DNA of 64,000 bases from Entoloma clypeatum (lineage: Eukaryota; Basidiomycota; Agaricomycetes; Agaricales; Entolomataceae), in contig OY751493.1 of assembly GCA_963565915.1 (NCBI GenBank), positions 2,790,001 through 2,854,000 on the forward strand, written 5' to 3'. This document shows, piece by piece, positions 22,424 through 34,168 of the stretch; the first letter of the stretch is position 1, and every line of letters starts with the position of its first letter. A program made the position numbers and the translations under genes. The notes below the pieces were generated by a model that was given only the letters and a program-made list of their open reading frames with translations, was not told the DNA's origin and did not search any database.

Positions 22424-25400
22424 ATGCGCTCAACGTCGGTGGACTTATCCCCAGAGCCGGATCTCCATCCTCTGTACCCATCTACAACATACATCGCTTC
22501 CCTTCTTTCTTCTCAGTCAGGACTATCGCCAGCTCAACGCACTGAGCTTGTTGCCCATTGTCTAACCCGTGTCTGCGTTTTCGGCGATATTGTTGTTCTT
22601 CAATACCTGCATTCTGATCCACTCGCCCAAATCTACGTTGATCTGGGAATGCGCGACGAAGATGGCCTCGGTCTCATCAGTCTTGCGATTCACGGCTTTG
22701 GAGCAGGTCCAGACCGCGACGTCGAAAGAGAAGAATGCATTAGGTTGTTGATCTCTCAAGGCGCCGACTTGCGAGCTGATAAAGGTGAATTCTTCCCCCT
22801 GAGTACGAGTCTTCCGCTAAGTAATATCCAGACGGCTGGACGCCCTTACATCACGCTGCTCTTCTCTCACCCCCGACTCTGGTATCATACCTCATGACTC
22901 ATGGCTGTTCTCCCTTCGCATTGACCCGTCGCAACCTCACGCCTCTTGACATCGTCACGGCTCATTCCATGCTTCCCGGGCGGGATGATGTGGCGTTGTT
23001 ACTGGAAGAAGCCATGCGTGGCCAAGGCTGGGCGGGTGGCCGTATGGAGGAGAAACGGAGAGTCTCTGAACGTCGTTCGAAGCGAAAGAAAAGACAAGAC
23101 GAGGTTCGTGATAGCGTTTGCAAGGTCCTTGGTATCAACTCGACGTGGTGGGATCCTGATTCAGAACAAGTGTCATCTGAGTCCGATTCGGATGACGAAG
23201 ACGACGATGAATATATCTATGTCAGTACTCCAACTTATACCGAGGCTAGTTCTCATCATTTAGAGCAGACACCCTTTACAGATTACTCTTCGATGCTAGT
23301 CTTTTCGCCAGCATCCTTGCCTCATATCTTCGACTCCCTCATCGCAAACTTCCAACCCTCTTTCCGCAATGCTACGCCAGCAAAAACATTGTACCTACTG
23401 GCAAGGTTTGCCTGCTTGACGTGTGATCATACGTGGCTCGAAGACTTGATCATCGGAGCCACTGATGCTATCGAAGAAACGTTCTTCGTATGTACTCTGG
23501 CTCTTTTGAGGTTCCTCTATCTCATTGTTTCCTTCTCTTAGTCACGGGCTGATGATGTGACCTGTTTAATATTCTGGTTGTACAATACGACCGTATGGCT
23601 CCATCTTTTGCAGTGTGACAATTCAATCAATGAAGCTTGCGAGATGTTGGGCTCTTTCGACCTCATAGAAGAAGTTATCAACTCCGTTTTTGGTAAGGTT
23701 CTGTGACCCTCCTGACGACAACACGCTAAAGTATGTATTGATCTATATAGTATTTATAATTCGTCTCGCTGAACGTCGAATCGATCAATTATTCGACATC
23801 ACCCTGCTGGACTTCTCCCCGTTGGCGTCTGAATTCGAATCAATTCAGTTCGAGTCCGACTGGTCATTTTTCAGGCCTTTCACTAACAAGAAACGGGTCG
23901 CTTCGTCCGGGAGCACGTTATCACGAGCGAGGGCGCCGTCCTCTCCTCCAAGCCCTAGTCACCCACTCGTTTCCTCCCAGAGCCACGGAACAATTACCTC
24001 TTCAACCTCGAAAGGGTTTTCGTCGCTCAGACAAAGCTTTGTGCGTAATCGGGGGTCGAGTACGCCCCTCTCGTCCCTCTTTCCCGACTCCCCTCCGCTG
24101 CCGTCTCCAGCAGATCTTACGTCCTTTCTAACGGCTCTCCACACACTTCTGACACTATCGCATGTGAATCCAGCGTTAACGGCGCAAATCTGGTCGCAAG
24201 TTCTCTACTGGACCTCTTGTACGAGTTGGTCTTGTATACTTCCGAAATCCTCTGCTGACTTATTCAGGCGAACTCTTCAATCGTATAATCACTCGGAAGA
24301 AGCATCTCTGCAGGTAACTATTCTCATGGGCCAGGAGACCGCAGAAGAACTAACCTCTCCCTTGAGATCAAGGGCGATACAGATAGGCATGAATCTTGCT
24401 ATTTTGGAAGAGTGGATCGAACAAATGGAACTCCCACCTGGCGTCCAATTGCACTTTCTTCCTGTTCGAGATTTATTGAACTGGTTACAGGTGTGGCTTG
24501 AAAATTTATGCTTATTTCTTTAGTCACATATCCTGAGATTGGCATAGGGCCTTTCATCTATCACAGATTTTTCAGAGCTAGTCGCTACTATCCAAACAAT
24601 GAAAAGCATCAACCCCCTCCAGGTAAGAGGGAGGCTTTTCAGCTGAGTACAGAGACCATTTTGATCAAGATCAGATGAGACGGGCTGTCCGTGACTACAG
24701 ATATGAAGTCAATGAAGGACGAATGACCGACGAATGCGTCCAATACCTTACGCAATTACAGAAAGATTGGGAAAGGCATCGTGTCAAGCTAGGGGTTGAG
24801 GCACTTCGTAAAGAGGTACCTCACGGATACCTCCCATTATAATCGAACTTAAATCTCTTACATAGATGGACGATCGAGGGCGAGACGGCAGCGTATCGTC
24901 GTTTGTCGATGAAGGGCCTCATACAACGGCCGGGCGGACATCTATGTCTAAGAGTTCATCTGAGGCCGTCACTAGTCAGCAGAACATTGACATCTTATTT
25001 GGGGTGCCACATGAAATCCTCGCTTGGGAGCCTATTCGGCCACCACCAGTCCTCGGCGAACTCTTAGATTCGCGGTACATGCTACCCCTGCTGTTTCCAT
25101 CCGACCCTCGCAAGTTGACTGCGCTCCCGGAAAATTTCCCGCCTTCCGAAGACGAGAAGCGATTGGATGCAGACCCTCTGAAGGTCGATGCAGGCGGGCA
25201 AAATTACAGATCAAATTGGAAGCTAAGGAATGGGAGGTTGAGAGAAGTGGGGGTGGGGGCATTGCAGTGGGTGGATGGAACTAGATCGGCAGCTCGCTGG
25301 TCAAGACCCGTTGAATACGAAGAAGACGATGTGGAACAAGAGCGTTCTATGTACGCATCTGACGACCAGGCGGGGGGGGACGTGTTGAGGATCAATGTCA

Positions 25401-25480
25401 CACCGCTGACCCGGAAACCATCCGGACGGAGTAAAAGCAGATTCAGCGTTGGGGGAGAGACACTAGTAGAACGCTTGTAA
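22424..25480 (+). CDS. Ankyrin-repeat and DIL (dilute) domain protein
   Basis: A protein of about 800-850 residues spread over roughly seven exons. The N-terminal third carries ankyrin repeats, for example GLISLAIHGFG, then across an intron GWTPLHHAALLSPPTLVSYLM and NLTPLDIVTAHS, followed by a lysine/arginine-rich linker (RSKRKKRQDE) and an acidic patch. The second half is a DIL domain, the globular cargo-binding fold of class V myosin tails: FWLYNTTVWLHLLQ, then FLTALHTLLTLSHVNPALTAQIW and, after a splice, SRAIQIGMNLAILEEWI. Ankyrin-DIL proteins without a motor are known in fungi; their function is unclear. The C-terminus (to ERL at 25480) is disordered. Exon joins near 24220-24330 are approximate. 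Confidence 0.8.
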
Positions 25481-25602
25481 TATTATCATGAAGATATAAC
25501 CAATCGGCCGTACTGTAATCCATCGCCTCGCAAAGCAGTGCAATATTGATGCTGCATTCCTGACCCACCATTCACTTTCCAAAGAACGACACGACTCCAG
25601 AC

Positions 25603-27702
25603 ATGGCAGCCTCATTCCCCCCTTCGAATATCTATCGCGACCAATATGACGCTCCATTTGACCCAAACCTTCTTGAACATCAGTCGCCAGGATACACCGA
25701 GAAAACCTTGCCTCTAGCTGCGGACCATCGTTCAGCTTATACCGGCGATGATTTCCATTACCATTTCAACCAACTCACTACGCAACCAGATGATTCTAAA
25801 GCCTCATTAGTCTACAATGCCGCTGAAGTCGGACGTTCGTCAAACTACCAAGACTTGGGTGAGTTCTACCACAGATTACAGAAATAATTCACATTCTAAT
25901 AACAATTAAAAGAGTATGCGGAGCCTTCTAACACCCATCAAAACGCCCCTACCGTAGAAAAAGCCTCCCCCTTTGCTCGCCTGATGTCAGAAGCGAAATA
26001 TCCCATTGAACAGCGGATAGAAGATAAAAAACGTGGAATTGGCAGACAGAAATATCCTCTCGTTGGTAAGTTGAAAACTCACGGGTAATGATGCCTCGAT
26101 AAAACTCTCTTTAGTATGGATTTTGACCGCAACCATGATCGCCGTTTTTATTCATGAACTAGTCGTCAATGCAAGAGCTCAAGGCACCCCAGTGTCGTTC
26201 AAGGTACGTCTCGCTTCTGCCAGACTTGTCATCCTTTCAGAACAATATTAGCCCGTTGTCAATCCCATGCTCGGGCCATCTTCGAGTGCCTTGATCAATG
26301 TCGGAGCACGTTTTCCCCCATGTATGAAATTTGTGGAAGATGTTCCACCCTCGACACCATTCGCATGTCAGAATCGCTTATAGGACCGTCCTCATGATAT
26401 TAAGTTTTCTCCTCAGGCCTCAATAACACGGCCAATCCGGCCACCGAAATATGTCCACTCGAAGACATATGTGGATTTGGTGGTAAGCAAAACGCCACCT
26501 TCACATTCCTCCCTAATTTCCGCAGGATTCCATGGAAAATCCCCAAACCAGTGGTTTCGGTCAGCCAAACTTTTACCGCACCATGGACACGGTTCATACT
26601 TGTTCGACGTAGATTCATTACTCCGATCTTCCTACATGCTGGCTTCGTCCATATCCTTCTGAATATGTTGGCTCAATTGACACTGTCTGCCCAGGTATAG
26701 TATCCGCATAATGTCTCACGTCAGAATATGTAGAACTCAGGAGTTTGACAGATTGAGAGAGAAATGGGGTCCAGTGGCTTCTTTATCACCTACTTCGCGG
26801 CCGGGATTTTTGGGTATGAATGATTGCGTAATGTTTTTCTGATACCTCATAACTCACCAGCAACATACTTGGAGGCAACTTCGCACTGGTTGGCTTGCCC
26901 TCAACTGGAGCCAGTGGTGCAATCTTCGGGACAGTGGCGGTAAATAAACTCCCACTTTCCCTGCTTTCACCACTCATCGTTGTAATACAGGTTACATGGG
27001 TAGATCTTTTCGCCCATTGGAAATATCAATATAGGCCTTTTAGGAAGGTGAGAGTCCGTGTGTGAAACAAAGCTCTTTATCCTGAAATATATGTTGTAGC
27101 TTGCTTATATGACGGTCGAGTTAATAATAGGTGTTGCCATCGGTTATATTCCTTGTAAATCATTTTTCTGCCGCTGAATGGTCAACCTTGACTGAAAGTA
27201 AAATACCCTCAGATGTCGATAATTTCGGTTGGTTTATCAAGTGTTTCTGAAAAGAAGGATAATCCCTCACCCCCATGTCCAGCGCACCTAGGTGGCCTAC
27301 TCATGGGTTTGCTTGTTGGAACGACGTTCTATCCTGTCATCAGTATTACCAAGCGACATCGACTTTTCATGTGGACTTTCCGATTATCTGCCATCCCGCT
27401 GGCGATTGTCCTGTTCATCGTGCTCACGAGGAATTTCTACACATCTGATCCGTATGCGGGTAGGAATTTGTTAATGGAATTTGCCAAAGTTATTTGATCT
27501 TTTCTTCTACCACAGCTTGTTCTGGGTGTCGCTATCTCTCGTGCTTTCCTACTGCGGCCAATAATCATTGCAAAGGGTGCGTTTATTTAAAACTCCTTAG
27601 GCCTCTGCTAATCATTGATTCTAGAACTGGTGTGTATTACGACGTACTTCTGATTCTAAATGTGACCTCGCTCATCCAGGACTGACATTTTCATCAACAT
27701 GA
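25603..27702 (+). CDS. Rhomboid family intramembrane serine protease
   Basis: About 500 residues. A long hydrophilic N-terminus (MAASFPPSNIYRDQYDAPFD and on) is followed by the first membrane segment VWILTATMIAVFIHELV, a lumenal loop with paired cysteines, and the six-TM rhomboid core. The catalytic serine is in LPSTGASGAIFG and the catalytic histidine in NFAHLGGLLMGLL, so the enzyme should be active. The conserved FLHAGFVHILLNMLAQ block is present. The cysteine-rich tail (CSGCRYLSCFPTAANNHCKG) is usual in fungal rhomboids. The last exon boundary is uncertain: a splice to LTFSST ends at 27702, an alternative would stop near 27656. Fungal rhomboids of this type usually act in the secretory pathway. 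Confidence 0.87.
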
Positions 27703-27933
27703 GTTTCCCTGTTACCAACCTTTCTGTGAGCAGTTGACTGGTAACAATACATATAATAAACAAATGCATTTGAGAAATACAGTGTTTGCTATGTATGCAC
27801 TAACTATGGTTATATAATCACATTTACTAACTTACAACGACCAAGGTGGACAACAGTCGTAGTCACCAAAGCGTTCACCTAAGCTCGAACCCCGCCAGGA
27901 CCTTCCAGATTGGTTCAGGGTCGAAGTCTCGGA

Positions 27934-30775
27934 ATGGGAGCATCTTTGGCACTGAGTCCTTCATGGCCACATTGGGTCGGAACAGCTGTTATAATTCTCA
28001 GCTTTGTAGTGGGTCTAGCGCGTCATGTTCTTCTTGGTATGTGTTCTCAGCATATTGTTCTATTCGTAAAGAGAATAAATTTCATACAGACTGGTCCGAT
28101 CCCATGCACTGCACTGCTTTACTCACTCGAGGAGGCTGGTTGGATTCCAGTCGAAAAAATTGGCAGCCAGATGGTTTGCAGGGGTGGCCTTTCTCAAACG
28201 AAACCGAAAATTAATCATTGGAAATCAGGATGCATGCTTAACTCATATACACAAGACCAGGCCTCCGCCTGCTTACATTCCAAACCCATCATTTTTATCG
28301 GGGACTCCGTGGCGCGAACACTGTTCTTCCGATTTACCCATATTGTGGACCTAGAACTCCCCACATCACCTCCTAATGATACCCAAAAACACTCAAATCA
28401 TATACTGCATACAGCAACTGGAAGCGATATTTCCTTTTTCTGGGATCCGTTTCTCAACACTTCACGGACTTTTGACATACTGCACAGGGCGAAGAACGGG
28501 ACATCAGCGGATGAACGGCCAGCACTCCTGGTTTTGGGATCTGGGCTATGGTACTTGCGATATGCTAATACCTCTGGAGGTTTGCCTTCTTGGGAGGCAA
28601 ATATGGAACGCATATTCAATGTCCTCGCACATAATCGTGACAAACCTGCTGACCAAGTCGTCATATTGCCCGTCGAGCAAGTCGTTCCAGCGAAATTGTC
28701 GTATGACCGCGCATTGTCGATACGGCCCTCGGACATCGATGCCATGAACTCGGACTTATATCATCGCATACATCGCCCCTCCTACAATACCTTTTCAATC
28801 CCTTCTACTAGTGCCCCCTCCCTGTCGGTCGCATTTCCGATCGTGTTCAACCAGATGCTGGACTCTTCCCATACAGAAGATGGTTTACACTTCTCCAATT
28901 CACTTGTCGCACTCCAGGCCAATATACTATTCAACCTACGATGCAATGATCAGTTGCCGAAAAAGTTTCCTATGGACAAAACATGCTGTTATGCATATCC
29001 TTGGCCGTCATTCTTGCATTCCGTGACACTTGGACTTGCCATCATATGGGGACCGATTGTTTACCTCTTATCGCCTCATACAGGAAAGCTTCAACACAAC
29101 GAACGTCGCAAAAATGCTAACATGTGTGTATAGGCCGACGCGGTGTCCCTTGGGCAAAAGATCCGAAAATTTCTGCCCTTATATTTAGCGGTGGTCTTGG
29201 TCTTATCTTCGCAGCTGATCGAACTGCGTTATGGTTGAAGGAACAGAAGCAGTTTAACCCTTGGACTTTCGGCTTTCTCTGTCTTCTATCGCTAACTATT
29301 GGCATGTTAACAATTAAACAGACAGAAAGAGATCCGGGATTCTTGAGTCGCGAACAGACGGACGAATGGAAAGGTTGGATGCAAAGTATGTCATTCATTC
29401 CGGTGTTTTATGGCTAACTCTAACTCCGCCTATACACAGTTGCCATTCTAATCTATCATTATTGCGGTGCTTCAAAAGTGCCAGGGATTTACAATCCTAT
29501 CCGCGTCCTCGTCGCATCTTACTTGTTCATGACTGGTTACGGTCACACAACATTTTATCTCAAAAAAGCGGACTTCGGATTTTCCCGAATCGCCCAGGTA
29601 TGCTTTCACAAATATCATCGCCAGTGTAATTATCTTACCACCGACAGATCCTGGTTCGACTCAACCTGCTAACGATTTTTCTGGCCTATATCATGAACAC
29701 GGACTATATCTCCTATTACTTCTCGCCTCTGGTATCCATGTGGTTTCTCATCGTATACGCTACAATGGCGATCGCCTCAACATATAATAATCGGACCCCC
29801 TTCCTCGTCTGCAAAATTATGTTTTCGGCCAGTGTTGTTAGCTGGTTCATGAAACAGGGTTGGCTATTGCAAAACCTTTTCTACATCCTCAGCCGGATCG
29901 GCAGAATCCATTGGTCTGCCCGCGAGTGGGGTTTCCGCGTCAACCTGGACCTTTGGATTGTCTATGTTGGAATGCTTACTGCTGTCGTTGTCGCGAAGGT
30001 CGGAGAGCACCGCCTAACGGAGCATCCTTGGTGGCCCTCCATTGTCAAGGTTAGTCTGGGAGCATCGGGCACAATTATCATGTGGTTCTTTGCGTTCGAG
30101 CTTCATCAAGAATCAAAGTTCACTTACAATCGATGGCATCCCTATGTTTCATTCCTTCCTGTCTTGGCTTTCATCGTGCTTCGAAATGGCAGCGTCGTCT
30201 TGCGCTCTGCTTCCTCTTCGGCCTTTGCATTCATAGGAAGATGCTCTCTGGAAACGTTCATCATCCAGTACCATTTGTGGCTAGCAGCTGATACGAAGGG
30301 AATATTGTTGGTCCTCCCCGGCACACGGTGGCGCCCTCTGAACTTCGTTCTTACGACAATCATGTTTATCTTCGTGTCCGACCAAATGGCTCGTTCCACA
30401 ACGCAACTCACAAGTTGGATATGCGGAGAAACGACGAAGTCCCCGCCATTGCCCACAACAGCTCCTGTTGCTAACACCTGTCATGACGATGCGATATCAA
30501 CACCGAACCAGAGTCATGACAGTATACCCCTGATACCCCCCAATCATCATACCATGGGCAAGACTGATGAGAGGAGCACTTTGCCCCGCGAACCGGATAA
30601 TACTCTCAGTCCTCCACGGTGGGTTGATCGCCTTGCTGAAGGGTCCGCCCACCCTGCAAGGAGTCCTGGATTTCGAGTTTGGTCTGCAAACCATGCTGAA
30701 AAGTATGGTCCTAAGACAAAACTGATCATCGGAGTGGGTCTAATGTGGATAGCGAATGTTCTTTGGTCGGAGTAA
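27934..30775 (+). CDS. CAS1: Cas1p-type 10-TM polysaccharide O-acyltransferase
   Basis: About 850 residues. An N-terminal membrane anchor ([21 protein letters not shown]) precedes a lumenal SGNH/PC-esterase-like domain with the GDS serine in [10 protein letters not shown] and the late DGLHFSN block supplying Asp and His. The C-terminal half is a polytopic acyltransferase with about ten membrane segments, starting [18 protein letters not shown] and including the family block FKDILPLI-like [19 protein letters not shown], and [19 protein letters not shown]. Cryptococcus Cas1 O-acetylates capsular glucuronoxylomannan and human CASD1 acetylates sialic acid; the acceptor here is unknown and is probably a wall or secreted glycan. 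The tail after ICGETTKS is cytosolic and disordered with one last hydrophobic segment. Introns are short; the first exon joins are approximate. Confidence 0.9.
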
Positions 30776-30902
30776 TTCATATTCAAAGCAGCACTCATCT
30801 ACATTTTATTATTTCTATTATATGAACACTTGTCAAGTACATTACATTGCATTATCCTAGATGATCACTGTCAGCGCTGGTTGGAAGCTTGAGAGAAAGC
30901 AA

Positions 30903-30990
30903 AAGTATCAGTATTAGCATGGTAGATCGTCAGCGCTTGTCCTTGAGACAAGATCAGGGCTTGACTTCTATTTTATTCCATCATCAAGGA
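30903..30990 (-). ncRNA. Candidate C/D box snoRNA, guide to 18S rRNA (snR53-like)
   Basis: Read on the minus strand, a C-box-like UUGAUGAU (30986-30980) begins the unit and a CUGA D box closes it (30911-30908). CUGA also occurs at 30933-30930 and 30957-30954 as possible D' boxes. The eleven bases before the D box, CCATGCTAATA, are complementary to the conserved 18S segment UAUUAGCAUGG (rRNA from memory). The fifth base before the D box pairs with the A of UUAG, which I take to be yeast A796, the snR53 target. The C box deviates in its first base and no clear terminal stem is seen. Confidence 0.55.
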
Positions 30991-31104
30991 AGATTCGGAG
31001 GGAGCTACTCACGCGTTTTGTGGTGCAACTTTGAGGCCTAGGAAAAAGGACCACGCGAGTGAGTGAAAATTAGAAGGAGTTGAAGTGGCAGGGGAGGGGG
31101 AGGG

Positions 31105-31188
31105 GGGAGTCAGAAATTTGGGTATAGTAGATGAGGATCATGGGCACGAAAGCCTCCGAGTAGCGATTCGTTTGTGTTCATCACTGTA
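31105..31188 (-). ncRNA. Candidate C/D box snoRNA, guide to LSU rRNA
   Basis: The unit has a canonical C box GTGATGA (31184-31178) and D box CTGA (31113-31110) on the minus strand, about 80 nt apart, with a C'-like CATGATC between. The bases before the D box, CTATACCCAAATT, are complementary over 13 positions to the conserved large-subunit rRNA AAUUUGGGUAUAG (from memory). By the D-plus-five rule the modified base would be a U in the UUU of that segment, a few bases 5' of known methylated sites, so the exact target is not a known one. Confidence 0.5.
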
Positions 31189-31357
31189 TTGTATAGCATA
31201 GTCGACAACAAGAGTGCGCTTACCTTGATGAAAGGAGGGAGAAAGAGTTGAAAACAAAGTTCAAAGTATTTTATTTAAAGAGGTCCTGCTTAGGGCCGGT
31301 TGTGTGATTGATTGGTCACGCATGCAGACGCAGAGACGCGTGCAACCGCTCTCTTCA

Positions 31358-32579
31358 ATGGCCCACATCGTCCAGCACCCGCTTGACTTTCATCTGCGGA
31401 ACCTCTCACATGCACCATCTCCTCTTGGTTTTGGTTTCGGTTTAGGGTCATCTTTACCGTCTGGCATGGGTGCCACAGGATGGCAGTTCCAGTCGACCCC
31501 GTCTCCAGGCCATACCAACCCTCCTGGATACTATCATGTAGCTTCCAGCGTAAACTCATTTTCTCCTCTTCGAGTACAAAAGAGAAGACACGAAGCTGAT
31601 GATGAAAGCGACCTTGGAGATCGTTCCATGGATCGCAGCCCTACCCCAGAGCGGCCAAAGCACGCTGCGCCGAAACGCGCTCGAATGACGCCAACGCTGG
31701 ATTCCGCCATAAAAAATGACAAAGGGAACAAAGCGTCAGCCAATGTCGTAGAACATCACGACGTGGATGTGGGGATGTTATTGGGTATGTCAAACCTTGT
31801 GTAAACTGTGACCCTCGACACTGATCCTTCAGTGGCGTTCAGCAAGCCTCCCTAGCCAGTCTTTGTTACCCCTCCTACATTCCTTGCTGGCTGCCCAGCC
31901 TTCCCTGAAATCGACCATTCTCTCCTTGATACCCCGGCCGAGTCTCGAAACCGCAATTCAGGCACTGGCACAGTCCTCCAAGAAACTTCGGGAAGCTTAT
32001 CCGTACTCAAATAATGGACCGATCTCAAGTTCACAATCGGTTGCGTCGACTACCTTTGGATTTGGAAAAGCATCGCTTTTTCAGAATCAATCGGGCAACA
32101 ATAATGGCATGCGGGATTCATATGTCATCTCCAGACTCAAACCACATATAGCGGATTTTGAGTCAACTTGTTTCTCATACCTTCCTTATTTCTCGTCTGC
32201 TCCCAACCCTCCTGAGCGGACACCAACAGACCAACCTTCTTTGCGGGACAGGGAGAAGTCGCACCCTTCAGAAACGTTCCTCTTCCTGGCTGCAGTGACG
32301 AGACATGTGATATCTCACCCACCACTGACGCAGTTGTCATTGGGGCGGCTGCTTCTCCCACGGCTATGTGAAGAATGGAACGGATGGATAGAGAGGGTTG
32401 ACGAGACTGTGAATCATCAAGGGGGGATGTTTGGAAGTGAGACGGTGGAGAGCTGGATACGTGGACTGGATGAAATGGCTGGAAGCAAAATGGGGGAAGG
32501 AGGGAACATGATGGGGGCAGTGAGGGATTTGTGGGTGTCGAAAGTTGGGTGGATGGTGGGACGGCAAATATATAAATAA
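31358..32579 (+). CDS. STS1: Nuclear proteasome tethering factor Sts1/Cut8
   Basis: Sts1/Cut8 anchors the 26S proteasome at the nuclear envelope. Two exons (31358-31784 and 31843-32579) join in frame to 387 residues. The N-terminus is disordered with a basic nuclear-localisation-like patch (QKRRHEADDES and PKRARMT). The conserved Cut8 helical bundle covers LLASLPSQSLLPLLHSLL, LIPRPSLETAIQALAQSSKKL, YVISRLKPHIADFESTCFSY and the C-terminal helices ending VGWMVGRQIYK. An in-frame ATG lies upstream at 31322; I chose 31358 because its context (TTCAATGG) is better and the following residues look like other family N-termini. The tyrosine/proline-rich linker is variable. Confidence 0.85.
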
Positions 32580-32620
32580 TAATCTGCACATAATATATTA
32601 TTTAATTTTCACCCTCATGC

Positions 32621-34168
32621 ATGAACGGGCGTGCTCTCCGCCTCGTTCCCCCTGCAAATATCTCTTTGGTGAGGACTGCCACCGTCCATCACCACCCCAA
32701 CCATAGATACGGACACAATCATTCTCCTTGCCTCGCTAAAAGGACCAGCCGCGCAAAGCCTAGCCGTCACTCATCCGTCGTGTATTTTCGACCCCAAGAC
32801 ATTCAAGGTTCTGACCTGGATGTCGTGGACCCTGGTCGTTCTCCCGCAGAGCTCGAGGAACCGTTGTTTCACCAGAATCATGTGTCAACCACGGGCATTC
32901 CTCTGACCCCGCGCATACCTCTCGTCCAGCGTATCCCTCTCGCCCAAACGGCGACTTCTTTGCACCAAAATCTCATTTATCTGATAAACCACCATAACCC
33001 CCTTCCCAGCCTCCCTTCTCTATTAGACTACCACGACCGTCATGCCGGTCTTCGGTCGACGCGTTCGTACAATGTCCTTATACACTTTGCGATCCGAAAC
33101 GCGGCGTATGGGTCCGCCGGGTGGCTTTTTAGGGCCATGCGTGCAGACGCCGTGGCAGATAATCTGGAAACCTGGAAACTCAGGGTCCGCTGGCTTGTTC
33201 AATCGGGGCGATGGGACCAAGCTTCGAGCGAGGCGTTGTGTGCGGCGCCGGCCAGTCCTGGTGTCGGTCAAGATAAGCCAAGGATTCCTCTACCGATCTG
33301 GTTGGAGTTCTTCAGGACATTGAAACGCGGTTCTATCAGACGAAGAACTGTTCATTGGCATTCTCGGCGGGGCGGGCGTGCAACAACAGGCTTGGAACCC
33401 GTTCAAGAAGATACGGATGCGGCTGGCGTCTATGTTGCCCGATATCGCACCTTGTTAGAACACCGCCCAATGTCAAGTCCTGAGGAGTTGACACCCCCGA
33501 GAGCAGTCTACTCTGTGGTCACGATTCTGTTCAAGTGTGGACAGAGTGATTTGGCAACATCGCTGACAAAGTCGTATTTCACCAGTCTTCCGAGCAAGAT
33601 ATCAGGGGGTTGGGCCAGAACGTGCCTTGGCATTGTCCATCTGAACATAGTGTTTGGCTCGGCCCATAGAGGATTGCGGAAATTCTATGAGAGTCGTAGA
33701 ATCTTTGTATCGCTGCTGGGTCTGTACCCGGGCTTGCGGCCGACATCAACCACGCTTTTTCTTCTTCTTGCGCCTCTCAAGGACGTGAAACGCTGCGGTA
33801 CGGTCGGTTATAAGATGCTCCGTGCGTTCAAGAAACAATGGGGTGCGCGAACCGAAGATCGGCGGGTGAGGCGGCGGGTGGCGACGTTGGCTGCTAAAGA
33901 GGGGCGTATGGATATCGCTGACAAGCTATTGGAAGTGGAGGGGGCGTCACGGTGGGCGCACGGGGCGTGGAATGTGACGAGAGGTGTGTTGGGTGGGGAG
34001 ATGGGGTCGGGGAGGAGATTGCATCGTGTTCCTGCGACGAAGATCCTTAAACATAACGGGCGGGAAGAACGACATTGGTGTCGATTTGCGCGGAAGATGA
34101 TGTTTGGACGACAGCGTCACGGAGCCGTGAAGCGGGAGGAGGTGTCATCGATGCCAGCTTCTCTGTAG
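32621..34168 (+). CDS. Putative mitochondrial PPR-like protein
   Basis: A single uninterrupted ORF of 515 residues, unusual in this intron-rich region. The N-terminus is arginine/histidine rich and lacks acidic residues for about 60 positions, as expected for a mitochondrial presequence. The interior has helix pairs of PPR type, such as TRSYNVLIHFAIRNAAYGSAGWLF, PRAVYSVVTILFKCGQSDLATSL and the block around RVATLAAKEGRMDIADKLLEVE. Repeats are weak, so the count is uncertain. A role in mitochondrial RNA metabolism is inferred from this pattern only. It starts 41 bases after the STS1 stop on the same strand. Confidence 0.6.
   Translation: MNGRALRLVPPANISLVRTATVHHHPNHRYGHNHSPCLAKRTSRAKPSRHSSVVYFRPQDIQGSDLDVVDPGRSPAELEEPLFHQNHVSTTGIPLTPRIPLVQRIPLAQTATSLHQNLIYLINHHNPLPSLPSLLDYHDRHAGLRSTRSYNVLIHFAIRNAAYGSAGWLFRAMRADAVADNLETWKLRVRWLVQSGRWDQASSEALCAAPASPGVGQDKPRIPLPIWLEFFRTLKRGSIRRRTVHWHSRRGGRATTGLEPVQEDTDAAGVYVARYRTLLEHRPMSSPEELTPPRAVYSVVTILFKCGQSDLATSLTKSYFTSLPSKISGGWARTCLGIVHLNIVFGSAHRGLRKFYESRRIFVSLLGLYPGLRPTSTTLFLLLAPLKDVKRCGTVGYKMLRAFKKQWGARTEDRRVRRRVATLAAKEGRMDIADKLLEVEGASRWAHGAWNVTRGVLGGEMGSGRRLHRVPATKILKHNGREERHWCRFARKMMFGRQRHGAVKREEVSSMPASL

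Larger units (their letters stand above)
30800..31265 (-). ncRNA. Spliced non-coding transcript, probable host of two intronic C/D box snoRNAs
   Basis: On the minus strand there are two good splice pairs: CATCAAG|GTAAGC at 31224/31223 with CCTAG|GCCTC at 31038/31037, and ACGC|GTGAGT at 31013/31012 with CTCAAG|CTTCC at 30888/30887. They define a 25-nt middle exon and introns of 186 and 125 nt, clearly longer than the usual 50-60 nt here. The exons hold no plausible protein; no ATG occurs before the last exon. Each intron contains a C/D snoRNA-like unit with a guide that matches conserved rRNA. The outer ends of the transcript were not determined. Confidence 0.6.
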
